A stretch of 64,000 nucleotides of DNA from Mesorhizobium sp. INR15 (lineage in GTDB: Bacteria; Pseudomonadota; Alphaproteobacteria; Rhizobiales; Rhizobiaceae), in NCBI RefSeq assembly GCF_015500075.1, contig NZ_CP045496.1, positions 6,603,023-6,667,022 on the forward strand. The letters are read 5' to 3'. Positions within the stretch are counted from its first letter, which is position 1; every line of letters starts with the position of its first letter. The notes below the pieces were generated by a model. It was not told the origin of the DNA. It worked only from the letters and a program-made list of their open reading frames with translations, and did not search any database. A program made the translations under genes and the position numbers. Positions 54,524 to 63,310 of the stretch are shown here, piece after piece.

Positions 54524-55335
54524 TTCCTTGCCCCTACTTCGGAAACTTCGCCCGACTTGATCAGCCGTACCGTGCCCCTGCGGCCATTGCCCGAGACGAG
54601 ATAATCAGCCTCACCCAAATTCTTTTCCTGAGTATCCGTGATCGATCGCAATGCCAGGGTCAGGCGGTCCGCCATCTGCTGAGCAACCGTGATGATCTCT
54701 GCTTGCTGTGGCGTCAGTTCCAGCGTGGCGGTCTGGCCAACCCTGGTCTTCTTGCCTTCCTCGTCTTCCTGGATGGTCTGATCGATTGCCAGGACGCGAA
54801 TGTTCTTGAGAATGGTTTCGGTGCTGAAACCGGTGTTGCCGCTGCCGGCGTCAGCCCGGCGCGTCATGATGACGTCGACGAAATCGTTTGGAAGGATGAA
54901 GCCGCCCGCCGATGTGTCAGCCGATATGGTGGTGGCGACGGCCCGCATGCCAGTTGGCAGGATCGATGACATGAAGCTCTGGCCCTCGCCGATCAGCTTG
55001 GAGCGGCGCAGCGGCTCACCAGAATACATCGCCACGCGGGCGATGGAGCCTTTCAGCTTGTCCAGCGCTTCGGGCTCGGCGGCCTGTGTAATGAAATTCG
55101 CATTGATGCCGGCGGCGGGCCAGGATTGCCAGCTGATGTTGTTCTCGAGCGGGTTGCCCATGGCAACGTCGCCTGAAAGCACGAGCACCTGCTGCAGCGC
55201 GACCGCGGGCGCCTTGGGTCCGGAATCGACGATGATCTGGGCAGGCGGTGCCGCCACCATGTTTTTCGCGACATAGCCCGCGCCACCCGCCGCGGCCACC
55301 GCCACGCTCAGAATAATCAATCGGGATGCTGGCAT
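54520..55335 (-). CDS. cpaB: Flp pilus assembly protein CpaB/RcpC
   Basis: A 271-residue periplasmic protein with an N-terminal membrane anchor (RLIILSVAVAAAGGAGYVAKN) and SAF/RcpC domains (VDVIMTRRADAGSG, TLELTPQQAEIITVAQQMADRLTLALR). It works with the secretin. ATG 55335 is preferred over 55392 because the protein then begins with the anchor and has GAGG about 9 nt upstream. CtrA-like boxes lie 72-110 bp upstream in the cpaB-cpaA gap. Confidence 0.9.
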   Translation of the reverse strand: MPASRLIILSVAVAAAGGAGYVAKNMVAAPPAQIIVDSGPKAPAVALQQVLVLSGDVAMGNPLENNISWQSWPAAGINANFITQAAEPEALDKLKGSIARVAMYSGEPLRRSKLIGEGQSFMSSILPTGMRAVATTISADTSAGGFILPNDFVDVIMTRRADAGSGNTGFSTETILKNIRVLAIDQTIQEDEEGKKTRVGQTATLELTPQQAEIITVAQQMADRLTLALRSITDTQEKNLGEADYLVSGNGRRGTVRLIKSGEVSEVGARK

Positions 55336-55430
55336 CTGTCCGAACCTCGCCCTTGGCAAACCACCTAGCCAAGGCGGACTTTGCAGCGGCAATCGTCAAA
55401 ACAAGGTTAATGCAATGCTTACGATCGTGA

Positions 55431-55445
55431 TTAATTTAAGGTTTA
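55431..55445. promoter_or_regulatory. CtrA-like site upstream of cpaB
   Basis: TTAA-TTTAAGG-TTTA is one mismatch from the CtrA consensus, in an AT-rich stretch 96 bp upstream of cpaB. A weaker TTAA-N7-CTTA lies at 55407-55421. The cpaA-cpaB gap (243 bp) therefore likely contains a separate promoter for cpaB-tadC. Confidence 0.4.
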
Positions 55446-55578
55446 CATAAATTAGCTTGAATCGTTCTGGCCAGCGCGAAAGGAAGCCTGACCGGCACGA
55501 GACCGGACCAGACAAAACAGAGGCAAGAGAGATGTTTTCGGGTATCGTGCTTACCCAATCGGGAGCGAGCGCCTGGGC

Positions 55579-56097
55579 CTAGCCCGCCAGCGTTTTCAGC
55601 GCCCACACCATCAGCGGTGAATCCGGATAGGTAAGCAACCCGCCAATGCCAAGCGCGATACCATAGGGAACGCCGGTCGCATCATCGGCGAAATGGCGCA
55701 GAAATGGATTGTTGCCGGCAAAGTCCGAAAGCGGTGATTTCCGGTAGGCAAGAATGGCGAGCGTGAGCAGACCGCCGATGAACGCGGAGACGACGAGATA
55801 TTCGACGAGATGCACGCCGAAACCCATCCATACGGCCGTGGCGGCCAGCAGCTTGGCGTCGCCACCGCCCATGCCGCCCATCGCGAACAATCCGAATGTC
55901 ACAGCGAGGACCAAGCCGCCAGCGGCGAAATGCCAGCCATAGGCTGCCCATTCCATCCCAGTCAGCGGCGCGACAAGGGCAAAGACAACGACAAGCAGGA
56001 CGGGTACGCGATTGGCGATCGTCATCGACAGCATGTCCGAGATCGCGGCAAAGAGCATGCAGAACGGAAACACAACAAAAATCAGGGCTTCAAGCAT
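55579..56097 (-). CDS. cpaA: Prepilin peptidase CpaA/TadV
   Basis: A 172-residue membrane aspartic peptidase of the A24 family with about five membrane segments. The two catalytic Asp are in AAISDMLSM and GMGGGDAKL. It processes the PilA prepilin and the TadE-like pseudopilins after their conserved Gly/Ser. ATG 56097 is preferred over the GTG at 56124. It lies downstream of pilA, separated from it by a strong terminator. Confidence 0.9.
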   Translation of the reverse strand: MLEALIFVVFPFCMLFAAISDMLSMTIANRVPVLLVVVFALVAPLTGMEWAAYGWHFAAGGLVLAVTFGLFAMGGMGGGDAKLLAATAVWMGFGVHLVEYLVVSAFIGGLLTLAILAYRKSPLSDFAGNNPFLRHFADDATGVPYGIALGIGGLLTYPDSPLMVWALKTLAG

Positions 56098-56206
56098 CGT
56101 GCCGTGCCTTTGGTCCAATTCCACCTAGCGCAAACTAGGCATATTTGATTAACGATCGATGAGGCCGGGAACAAATGGCGCCCGATACGAAAAGCTCGGA
56201 ACAAAC

Positions 56207-56239
56207 AAACAAGGGCCGCCGAGGCGGCGGCCCTTGTTT
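56207..56239 (-). terminator. Terminator after pilA
   Basis: A perfect 15-bp stem (AAACAAGGGCCGCCG/CGGCGGCCCTTGTTT) with loop AGG, followed on the minus strand by TTTGTTTG, begins 43 bp downstream of the pilA stop. It should end most pilA transcripts, so the abundant pilin is not matched by equal production of the assembly proteins. Confidence 0.88.
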
Positions 56240-56281
56240 TGGATATAAGCTGATCGCTCAGCGAAATCGAGATTGACGCCG

Positions 56282-56455
56282 TTACTTGGCGTTGTTCAGC
56301 GTACCGCCGATGGCCGTGAACTTCGCGTTCAGCGCATTACCAAGCGTGCTTGCGCCGGTGATGATGGCGAGCGCGATGAGAGCGGCGATCAGACCGTATT
56401 CGATGGCGGTCGCGCCGGATTCGTCCTTAACGAAACGTGCAAAAAGGTTAGACAT
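56282..56455 (-). CDS. pilA: Flp/PilA major pilin
   Basis: A 57-residue Flp-type prepilin too short for standard ORF thresholds. Translation gives a short basic leader (MSNLFARFVKDESG), then ATAIEYGLIAALIALAII. Cleavage after Gly14 would leave mature Glu5 and Tyr6, the Flp hallmarks. The rest is a short tail ending LNNAK. It is the structural subunit of the pilus, preceded by a candidate CtrA site and followed by a strong terminator. Confidence 0.93.
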   Translation of the reverse strand: MSNLFARFVKDESGATAIEYGLIAALIALAIITGASTLGNALNAKFTAIGGTLNNAK

Positions 56456-56811
56456 TCGAGAGCTCCTACTCCACGTGTTACAGCACTTCCGTCAACTTCT
56501 CTTGGTGGTTGATCGGATACTGCCAATCTAGGGAGAAGCTCTTTCGATCGGCTTAATAAACAGCCTTACCGATTCCTTTCCCGGTTCGAACATATTGCGT
56601 GGTTAACCCCATGCTAAATGCTGACTTGTCGTCCGCCTGGCGCGCCAACGGCAAGGAACGGCCCGATTCCGGAGCTCGTGATGCTGGCGAAGATCGTTCC
56701 GGACGGCAACGATACCGGCTCCGGTGCAATCGGCTGATGGTTTCCGCTTAACCGTTGGTTCACCAATCTCGTTCATGTTCCGTGAACAATATGCTTCCAG
56801 GGAGCACCGCG
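56456..56811. promoter_or_regulatory. pilA promoter region
   Basis: This 356-bp divergent stretch between pilA (minus) and the secretin-N-domain gene (plus) holds no supported gene. It contains the CtrA-like site at 56603-56617. The AT-rich 56540-56610 stretch is the likely pilA promoter region. Confidence 0.55.
56603..56617. promoter_or_regulatory. CtrA-like site upstream of pilA
   Basis: TTAA-CCCCATG-CTAA, read on the minus strand as TTAG-CATGGGG-TTAA, is one mismatch from the CtrA consensus and lies 148 bp upstream of the pilA ATG. CtrA activates pilA in Caulobacter. Confidence 0.5.
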
Positions 56812-57234
56812 ATGGCCGGGCCAAGATCGTCTATTCTGATTGCCGTGCTTCTTTCCGCCACGGCCCTCGTCGTGCCCGCCAAGGCTGGCACCGGCATCGA
56901 AGTCACCATGAACCAGGCGAAAATCGTCAAGCTGTCGCGCGCCGCCGACACGATCGTCGTCGGTAACCCCGCCATCGCCGACGCCGCCGTCCAGGACGCT
57001 TCGACGATCGTGCTGACTGGCAAAGGGTTCGGCGTCACGAATCTCGTTGTCCTGGATCCGGAAGGCAGCCCGATCATAGACGAGCAGATCACCGTGGTAC
57101 GGCAGGATGCCTCGTCGGTGCGCATCTACCGGCGTGCCGAAATACAAACCATGTCCTGCACGCCCTATTGCGAAAGCTCCTACAAAAGCGACGCGGAGAA
57201 ATCCTCCGAAACCGAGATGAGCGTCAGCCACTAG
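56812..57234 (+). CDS. Secretin N-domain-like protein (CpaC N-terminus only)
   Basis: A 140-residue protein with a signal peptide (SILIAVLLSATALVVPAKAG) followed by one pilus-assembly N-domain. Its core (IEVTMNQAKIVKLSRAADTIVVGNPAIADAAV, LTGKGFGVTNLVVLDPEG) parallels the start of the mature CpaC secretin, but no BON or secretin domain follows. The tail has a close Cys pair (SCTPYC). AGGGAG lies 7 nt before ATG 56812. It may assist or regulate the CpaC secretin at the pilus pore. Confidence 0.75.
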   Translation: MAGPRSSILIAVLLSATALVVPAKAGTGIEVTMNQAKIVKLSRAADTIVVGNPAIADAAVQDASTIVLTGKGFGVTNLVVLDPEGSPIIDEQITVVRQDASSVRIYRRAEIQTMSCTPYCESSYKSDAEKSSETEMSVSH

Positions 57235-57275
57235 GGATTCAAGGCTATTGTTCCTATACGAGAACGCGCTCCAGG

Positions 57276-57290
57276 TTAGCAGCTGGTTAA
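57276..57290. promoter_or_regulatory. CtrA-like site upstream of the TadE-like gene
   Basis: TTAG-CAGCTGG-TTAA is one mismatch from the CtrA consensus and 90 bp upstream of the first TadE-like gene. It is the same variant as the one before pilA. Confidence 0.5.
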
Positions 57291-57379
57291 TTCGCGCGCG
57301 CTGACTTTAACGATCATCCACACCGGACTTCAATCGGTTTGCGCTAATACTCCTGTCGAGACCGCAGCAGGATCGGCAT

Positions 57380-57958
57380 ATGAACAGGAAATTCGGCTCC
57401 CACGACGACCAGGCAGCAGGACCGGCAGGATTCTTCGCCCGCTTCCTTCGCGACAAGAAAGGCAGCACCGCGCTGGAATTCGCCTTGCTCGCATTGCCGT
57501 TCGCGCTTCTCGTCTTCGCCATTCTGGAAAGCTGCATATCCTTTGCCGGCCAGGAAGTGATGGCCAACGTCACCGACGACATCGCGCGGCAGTTGCGTAC
57601 CGGCCAGATAAGGCAAGCCGATGCTACCCCTGACAAACTGGGGCCGCTCATCTGCGGCAAGCTGATTATCGTCCCGACGGACTGCACAACTTCGCTCGTC
57701 GTGGATCTTCACGAATATCAGACGTTCGCCGATGCCGCCACGGCCAGCTTCACGATCACGAACAAAGCGCTCGTCATCTCGCAAGGCACCAATGCTCAGG
57801 ATTTTTCAGGCAAGCCCGAGGCAAGGAACATGCTGAGGGTTTTTTACAAATGGCCGGTCATGACCGACTTCATGGCAGCATCGATGGCCAATCTGGCCGG
57901 CGGCAAGACGCTGCATTTCGCCTCGGTGACCTGGCAGGCCGAGCCTTACAACAATTGA
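57380..57958 (+). CDS. tadE: TadE/TadG-like pseudopilin
   Basis: A 192-residue protein with a prepilin-like N-terminus. The processing region is DKKGSTALEFALLALPFALLVFAILE: a Gly/Ser site followed by a mature Glu and a hydrophobic helix. This fits the TadE family, whose members are cleaved by the CpaA peptidase and needed for pilus assembly. The C-terminal 130 residues are a variable globular part. It is paired with a second gene of the same type 43 bp downstream. Confidence 0.85.
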   Translation: MNRKFGSHDDQAAGPAGFFARFLRDKKGSTALEFALLALPFALLVFAILESCISFAGQEVMANVTDDIARQLRTGQIRQADATPDKLGPLICGKLIIVPTDCTTSLVVDLHEYQTFADAATASFTITNKALVISQGTNAQDFSGKPEARNMLRVFYKWPVMTDFMAASMANLAGGKTLHFASVTWQAEPYNN

Positions 57959-58001
57959 ACTCGCAGCCATCGAAAAAGCAAAAAAGAAAAGGGACAAAGG
58001 C

Positions 58002-58616
58002 ATGGTTCGTGCGGGGGCACATCTGACGGGCATCTGGAGGAAGGCGGCCCGGTTCTGGGCTGATCGCCGCGGCGTCGCGGCAATCGAGTTCGCCTTCATC
58101 GCTCCTATCCTGCTCATCATGTATTTTGTTACCATGGAGGCCTCGCAGGCCATCGAGACGAGCAAAAAGGTCAGCCGTGTCGGCAGCATGGTGGCCGATC
58201 TCGTCACGCAGCAGACAAGTGTCGTCAAGGCGGACCTCGACGCGATCATGAAGATCGGCACGACCACTCTTTTGCCCTACAACCGTTCGGCCCCCAACAT
58301 TACCATCACGGCAATACAGGTGACGACCGATCCAACGCCGAAAGTGCTGGTGGTCTGGTCACGCAAGGTGCTCAACGGCGCCTATAGCGCCGGCGCTGCC
58401 GTCAACTCGGTCACAACGGTTCCTGCAACGCTCCAGGTCGCCGGCACCTTCCTCATCCGCGTCGAAAGCGGCCTTGGCTACAAGCCGATCCTCACATGGT
58501 CGCCGGGCGACCAACAGAAAATCGGATTGACCTCGGCCTTCAACAACATAACGATGGGCGAGACATATTATCTGCGCCCTCGCAGAGGCCTGACGATCAC
58601 CTGCGGAGACTGCTGA
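58002..58616 (+). CDS. tadF: TadF-like pseudopilin
   Basis: A 204-residue pseudopilin with the same N-terminal plan as its neighbour: RRGVAAIEFAFIAPILLIMYFVTME is the processing site and hydrophobic helix. The rest is a variable beta-rich domain. AAAGG lies upstream. It is the second of two minor pilins made on one transcript. The next gene, on the other strand, ends 14 bp beyond its stop. Confidence 0.8.
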   Translation: MVRAGAHLTGIWRKAARFWADRRGVAAIEFAFIAPILLIMYFVTMEASQAIETSKKVSRVGSMVADLVTQQTSVVKADLDAIMKIGTTTLLPYNRSAPNITITAIQVTTDPTPKVLVVWSRKVLNGAYSAGAAVNSVTTVPATLQVAGTFLIRVESGLGYKPILTWSPGDQQKIGLTSAFNNITMGETYYLRPRRGLTITCGDC

Positions 58617-58630
58617 ATCGAGCCGCTATT

Positions 58631-59545
58631 CTATCGCGGATCGCCGCCTGACACGAAGTGGACAATGGCCGAGGCCATTTCATAATCCTTCGGGGCAGCG
58701 GCCACGAAGCCACCGGAATGCTTCGATTCCAGCAATTCGTAGACATCAGGCGATATCGACTTGAGGTTGGTGAGGAACACGGTGAGCCGGCGCTTGGCTT
58801 CCGGGTCAAGATCGCTGCGGACCGCGTGAGGACCATACCTCAGCAAGCCCGACGCCCACACGGTCCGAAGCGTGGTTCCGGGAACCCCTGCGGCCTCGAG
58901 CCTTGCCTGCGTGCCGCCCGACATTTCCGGCTGACCACCGGTGGTGGCTGTCGCCCAGCCGAACACAGCGTCCGTATTGCCATCGATCAGCATTGTTTCG
59001 GCGGCCGCGGCCGAATCGGCGTGGACGAGAAAGGGCGCATCCTCGGCGATCTTGAAGCCTTCGGCGGTCAGGCCCGCGAGCGGCAAGAGAGAACCGCCGA
59101 CATCGTCCGGCGGCGCCATGGCGATGCGGTGGGTCTCCATCGCCGCCAGATCAGGCAGTTTCCCATCCCGCGTCAGCAGAATGGAGCGGATGCCAACCGC
59201 ACCGTCGGAATCGACCGGGGCCACGAGAGGCTCGACGCACCCGCAGCGTTGCAGCGCCGTTGCATAGGCGGTGGCTGAATAGATCGCATATTGGATCCGC
59301 GCGTTGGCCTGTGCCTCGATCAAGGCCGCGTAGTCGCGGGCAACCACAAACTCGACCTTCATGCCGAGCGCCTTGGTGTAGGCATCGGTCAACAGTGCGA
59401 GCCCGGGGACGCTGCCGCCAGCACCGGGTTCAGCGACAATGCCGACGCGAAACGTACCGATGTCCTCGCGCCAGTCAGCCCACGCCGGGCAAACCGCTCC
59501 GAGTAGAGCCAGAGCCGTCGCCGATGCCTTCAAGGCAAGCCGCAT
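58631..59545 (-). CDS. PhnD-like ABC transporter periplasmic binding protein
   Basis: A 304-residue solute-binding protein of the PhnD/SBP family 12 type. The signal peptide is MRLALKASATALALLGAVCPAWA. Family segments are FRVGIVAEPGAG near the mature start and FVVARDYAALIEAQ. These proteins bind phosphonate, phosphite or phosphate-like anions, but the pocket cannot be judged here. No permease or ATPase gene is adjacent. ATG 59545 starts at the signal peptide; 59575 is also open. Confidence 0.78.
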   Translation of the reverse strand: MRLALKASATALALLGAVCPAWADWREDIGTFRVGIVAEPGAGGSVPGLALLTDAYTKALGMKVEFVVARDYAALIEAQANARIQYAIYSATAYATALQRCGCVEPLVAPVDSDGAVGIRSILLTRDGKLPDLAAMETHRIAMAPPDDVGGSLLPLAGLTAEGFKIAEDAPFLVHADSAAAAETMLIDGNTDAVFGWATATTGGQPEMSGGTQARLEAAGVPGTTLRTVWASGLLRYGPHAVRSDLDPEAKRRLTVFLTNLKSISPDVYELLESKHSGGFVAAAPKDYEMASAIVHFVSGGDPR

Positions 59546-59698
59546 GCGAAATTGGCCCCCTGCTGCCATTGCCACTCACTCATCCCGCTTTGCGTCACCT
59601 CACGACTATCGCGCCAAGCAGTTGCCGTTTGGTTTCCGAATTGCCAATGCCTCGATGGAACCCTATGTCTGAGCTTCCAAACTGGCAACAATGACCCG

Positions 59699-60940
59699 AT
59701 GGCACGTGCTTTCCTCTTCGTTCTGGATTCCTTCGGGATAGGCGGCGCCGCCGATGCCGAACGCTATGGCGATGCCGGCGCCAATACATTTGGACACATC
59801 GCCGAGGCTTGCGCGGAAGGCCGGGCGGACCGCGAAGGCCTGCGCGGTGGACCGCTTTTCATCCCCAACATGGCCGGGCTTGGCCTTGGCGAGGCCGCGA
59901 GGACCGCGACCGGCCTGGAGTTCAGCGTCATTGGGGCTGTGCCGATCGCCTCGGCTTTCCATGGCGCGGCGCAAGAGGTTTCAAGCGGCAAGGACACGCC
60001 ATCCGGCCATTGGGAGATCGCTGCCCTGCCAGTGCGGTTCGACTGGGGTTATTTTCCGGATACGGTTCCCGCATTCCCGGCCGAGCTGACCGAAGCCATC
60101 ATCCGCGAGGGCAAGGTGCCCGGCATTCTTGGCAACTGCCATGCGCCGGGCACCGAGATCATCGAGCGGTTCGGCGAGGAGCATATCCGCACCGGCAAGC
60201 CGATCTGCTACACCTCGGTGGACTCAGTCCTGCAGATCGCGGCTCACGAGGTTCATTTCGGCCTAGAGCGGCTCTACGAATTCTGCAAGGTCGTGCGCGG
60301 GCTGGTTGACCCCTTGAAGATCGGCCGGGTGATCGCAAGGCCGTTCATCGGCGAGACATCAGCCACTTTCGAGCGGACGTTCAACCGTCACGACTATGCG
60401 GTGCCGCCGCCAGAGCCAACGCTGCTCGACCGGCTCACGGCTCGCGGCAGCCGGGTCATTGCCATTGGCAAGACTGGTGACATCTTCGCCCATCGCGGAA
60501 TCTCGGAAGTGCGCAAGGCACCCGGCAACATGGCGATGTTCGACAAGGCGCTTGGCGCGATGCAGGACGCTGGTGATGGCGATTTCGTCTTCGCCAATTT
60601 CGTCGACTTCGATACCGAGTTCGGCCATCGCCGTGACGTGGCCGGCTATGCCGCCGCGCTCGAAGCCTTCGACCGGCGCCTGCCAGAGGCGCTCGCGGTG
60701 CTGAAGCATGGCGATCTTCTCATTCTGACGGCGGATCATGGCAACGATCCGACATGGCGAGGCACCGACCATACGCGTGAACGCATTCCGGTGATCGGCA
60801 CCGGACCGGGCTTCACAGGCGGTGATATCGGGCTCAGAACGACATTCGCCGACATTGGTGAGACCGTCGCCGAGCACCTCGGGCTGGCGCGCGGGCACCA
60901 CGGAACCTCTTTCTATGGAATGATTGGCGGTCATGCCTGA
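59699..60940 (+). CDS. deoB: Phosphopentomutase
   Basis: A 413-residue alkaline-phosphatase-superfamily mutase. The metal-binding start is FVLDSFGIGG, the phosphorylated Thr is in SGKDTPSGHWE, and further metal ligands are in TADHGNDPT. It interconverts ribose-1-phosphate or deoxyribose-1-phosphate and the 5-phosphate forms in nucleoside salvage. ATG 59699 is the family start (MARAFLF); a longer opening is not coding. It overlaps mutM by 8 bp. Confidence 0.95.
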   Translation: MARAFLFVLDSFGIGGAADAERYGDAGANTFGHIAEACAEGRADREGLRGGPLFIPNMAGLGLGEAARTATGLEFSVIGAVPIASAFHGAAQEVSSGKDTPSGHWEIAALPVRFDWGYFPDTVPAFPAELTEAIIREGKVPGILGNCHAPGTEIIERFGEEHIRTGKPICYTSVDSVLQIAAHEVHFGLERLYEFCKVVRGLVDPLKIGRVIARPFIGETSATFERTFNRHDYAVPPPEPTLLDRLTARGSRVIAIGKTGDIFAHRGISEVRKAPGNMAMFDKALGAMQDAGDGDFVFANFVDFDTEFGHRRDVAGYAAALEAFDRRLPEALAVLKHGDLLILTADHGNDPTWRGTDHTRERIPVIGTGPGFTGGDIGLRTTFADIGETVAEHLGLARGHHGTSFYGMIGGHA

Positions 60941-61823
60941 ATTGCCCGAGGTCGAAACGGTCCGGCGCGGACTGCAGCCGGTCCTGGAAGGCGCCACCAT
61001 CACGCGCGTCGAGGCGCGCCGGCCGGACCTGCGCTTCCCGTTTCCTGAACGGTTCACGCAGCGGCTGACCGGCAAGACGATCATCGCTCTCGGCCGGCGG
61101 GCCAAGTATCTGACGATGGAGATGGACGGCGGCCCAGTGCTCATCTGCCATCTCGGCATGTCCGGTTCCTTCCGCATAGAAGCGGAGGAAAGCAACGAAA
61201 TGCCTGGCGTGTTCCACCACGAACGCTCCAAGAGCGCCAATCACGACCATGTCGTCTTCCACGTCGCATCAAGCGCTGGTGCACGGTCGCGCGTGATCTT
61301 CAACGATCCACGCCGCTTCGGCTTCATGCTGTTCGCGGAAGCCGCGCCGGACGTACATCCCATGCTGGCCGGCCTCGGCGTCGAGCCGACAGGTAACACG
61401 TTGGACGGGGCCCTGCTTGCGTCGCTGCTGAAAGGCAGGAAATCGCCGCTGAAGGCCGCGCTTCTTGACCAGAGGTTGATCGCCGGGCTTGGCAACATCT
61501 ATGTCGCGGAAGCGTTGTGGCGCGCCGGCCTTTCGCCGCTTCGCGAGGCAGGCACGATCGCCAAACCCGGAAAGAAAGCCCAGGCACAGAGCGAACACCT
61601 TGCCGAAGCTATTCGCTCGGTCATATCGGATGCCATTGCGGCGGGCGGCTCGTCGCTTCGGGACTATATGCAGACCGACGGGTCGCTGGGCTATTTCCAA
61701 CATTCTTTCGCGGTCTATGACCGGGAGGGGGAGCCATGCTCCAAGCCCGGCTGCGGCGGCCACATCGAGCGCATCGTGCAGAGCGGCCGCTCGACCTTCT
61801 ATTGCAGGACCTGTCAGCGATAA
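60933..61823 (+). CDS. mutM: Formamidopyrimidine-DNA glycosylase
   Basis: A 296-residue base-excision enzyme. It starts MPELPEVET, with the catalytic N-terminal Pro and Glu3, which fixes the start. The C-terminal zinc finger is C-x4-C-x16-C-x2-C (CSKPGC...FYCRTC). It removes 8-oxoguanine and formamidopyrimidine and cuts the strand. Its start lies inside the deoB stop region (ATGCCTGA), so the two are translationally coupled. Confidence 0.96.
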   Translation: MPELPEVETVRRGLQPVLEGATITRVEARRPDLRFPFPERFTQRLTGKTIIALGRRAKYLTMEMDGGPVLICHLGMSGSFRIEAEESNEMPGVFHHERSKSANHDHVVFHVASSAGARSRVIFNDPRRFGFMLFAEAAPDVHPMLAGLGVEPTGNTLDGALLASLLKGRKSPLKAALLDQRLIAGLGNIYVAEALWRAGLSPLREAGTIAKPGKKAQAQSEHLAEAIRSVISDAIAAGGSSLRDYMQTDGSLGYFQHSFAVYDREGEPCSKPGCGGHIERIVQSGRSTFYCRTCQR

Positions 61824-61855
61824 AATAGCGACCACTCTGGCGAGGAGACATTGCC

Positions 61856-62629
61856 ATGACCTACGAAACGATCATCGTCGAAACGCGCGGCAAGGTTGGG
61901 CTGATCACGCTGAACAGGCCGAAAGCGCTCAACGCGTTGAACTCCCAGGTTCTCACCGAACTGGTCGCGGCCGTGAACAGCTTCGGCGCCAATCCCGACA
62001 TCGGCGCCATGGTCATTACCGGTTCCGAGAAGGCCTTCGCCGCGGGCGCCGATATCAAGGAGATGCAGGCAATCTCCTATGTCGATGCCTACACCCAGGA
62101 TTTCTTCGTCGGCTGGGAAGAGCTGACGCGCGCCAGGAAACCGATCATCGCGGCGGTTGCGGGCTATGCGCTGGGCGGCGGCTGCGAGCTGGCGATGATG
62201 TGCGACTTCATCATTGCCGCCGACACCGCGAAGTTTGGCCAGCCCGAAATCACCCTCGGCGTGATGCCGGGCATGGGCGGCTCACAGCGGCTGACCCGCT
62301 TCGTCGGCAAGTCCAAGGCAATGGACATGTGCCTGACCGGGCGGATGATGGATGCCGCAGAGGCGGAACGTTCGGGCCTGGTGTCGCGGGTCGTGCCCGC
62401 GGGTGAACTGGTCGACGAGGCGCTGAAGGCAGCTGCCAAGATCGCCGATTTTTCGCTTCCGTCGGTGATGATGACAAAAGAGGCCGTGAACCGCGCCTAT
62501 GAAACGACGATGGCCGAAGGATTGCGGTTCGAACGCCGGTTGTTTCACTCGCTTTTCGCCCTGGATGACCAGAAGGAAGGGATGGCGGCCTTCGCTGAAA
62601 AGCGGAAGCCGAATTTCACCAACCGGTAA
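61856..62629 (+). CDS. Enoyl-CoA hydratase
   Basis: A 257-residue crotonase-fold enzyme. Oxyanion-hole segments are GSEKAFAAGADIKEM and GYALGGGCELAMMCDF; the first catalytic Glu is in QPEITLGVMPGMGGSQ. The second acidic position reads AMDMCLTGR (Asp in place of Glu), a conservative change. It hydrates 2-enoyl-CoA in fatty-acid or amino-acid breakdown. The order mutM - hydratase - rpsT - dnaA is conserved in Rhizobiales. Confidence 0.92.
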   Translation: MTYETIIVETRGKVGLITLNRPKALNALNSQVLTELVAAVNSFGANPDIGAMVITGSEKAFAAGADIKEMQAISYVDAYTQDFFVGWEELTRARKPIIAAVAGYALGGGCELAMMCDFIIAADTAKFGQPEITLGVMPGMGGSQRLTRFVGKSKAMDMCLTGRMMDAAEAERSGLVSRVVPAGELVDEALKAAAKIADFSLPSVMMTKEAVNRAYETTMAEGLRFERRLFHSLFALDDQKEGMAAFAEKRKPNFTNR

Positions 62630-62687
62630 GGCCTTGCAAGTCGGCACCTGAAACCCGTGGTGTCAGCCAAAAAGAAGGCGGGCGACG

Positions 62688-62716
62688 TTGACGAGCCGAA
62701 AAAGCTGAACTATAAG
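62688..62716 (+). promoter_or_regulatory. Sigma-70-type promoter for rpsT
   Basis: TTGACG, a 17-bp spacer and TATAAG form a near-consensus housekeeping promoter. Transcription would begin near 62723, giving an 86-nt leader before the rpsT ATG. Confidence 0.75.
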
Positions 62717-62808
62717 CCGCACCAACCGAGGCGGCCCCGTGGCTGCCCGTTTGTTTTTTGCGCCCTGCGGCACCCCGCATGCGCCGACCAGATCAGAAGA
62801 GAGGCATC

Positions 62809-63075
62809 ATGGCCAATACATCCTCGGCCAAAAAGGCAACGCGCAAGATCGCCCGCCGCGCAGCGATCAACAAGAACCGCCGCTCGCGCGTGCGGACTTA
62901 TATCCGCCAGGTCGAAGAGGCGCTTGCCGCCGGCGACAAGGCTGCCGCGCAGGCAGCGTTCAAGATCGCCGAGCCGGAGTTGATGCGCGCCGCGACCAAG
63001 GGCGTGGTTCACAAGAACACAGCGTCCCGCAAGGTGTCGCGGCTGGCCCAGCGGGTCAAGGTCCTGTCGGCCTGA
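62809..63075 (+). CDS. rpsT: 30S ribosomal protein S20
   Basis: An 88-residue, very basic protein: MANTSSAKKATRKIARRAAINKNRRSRVRTYIRQVEE is the S20 N-terminus, and the C-terminal helices end TASRKVSRLAQRVKVL. It binds 16S rRNA in the small subunit. AGAGAGG precedes ATG 62809. It has its own strong promoter and a clear terminator. Confidence 0.97.
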   Translation: MANTSSAKKATRKIARRAAINKNRRSRVRTYIRQVEEALAAGDKAAAQAAFKIAEPELMRAATKGVVHKNTASRKVSRLAQRVKVLSA

Positions 63076-63103
63076 TATCACCCATCTGAACTAACCTTGT
63101 TAG

Positions 63104-63131
63104 AAACCCGGCCGTTGCGCCGGGTTTTTTT
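63104..63131 (+). terminator. Rho-independent terminator of rpsT
   Basis: A 9-bp stem (AAACCCGGC/GCCGGGTTT) with a 6-nt loop ends in a seven-T run, 28 bp after the rpsT stop. Confidence 0.92.
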
Positions 63132-63310
63132 CGTTTGCCGGCAAGCACTTAAAAAGAACGCGCCAAAACTGCGTTCAATACTGATTTCAAAGTTCGAAAT
63201 GCTTTGCCGGCATATCCATGCCGGCTGATATCCGGCATCCCCGAAAACGGGCATTGAGCCAAACGCCAGCTATCACAAATTATCGTTATTGTTCAGATAG
63301 TTGCAGACGG

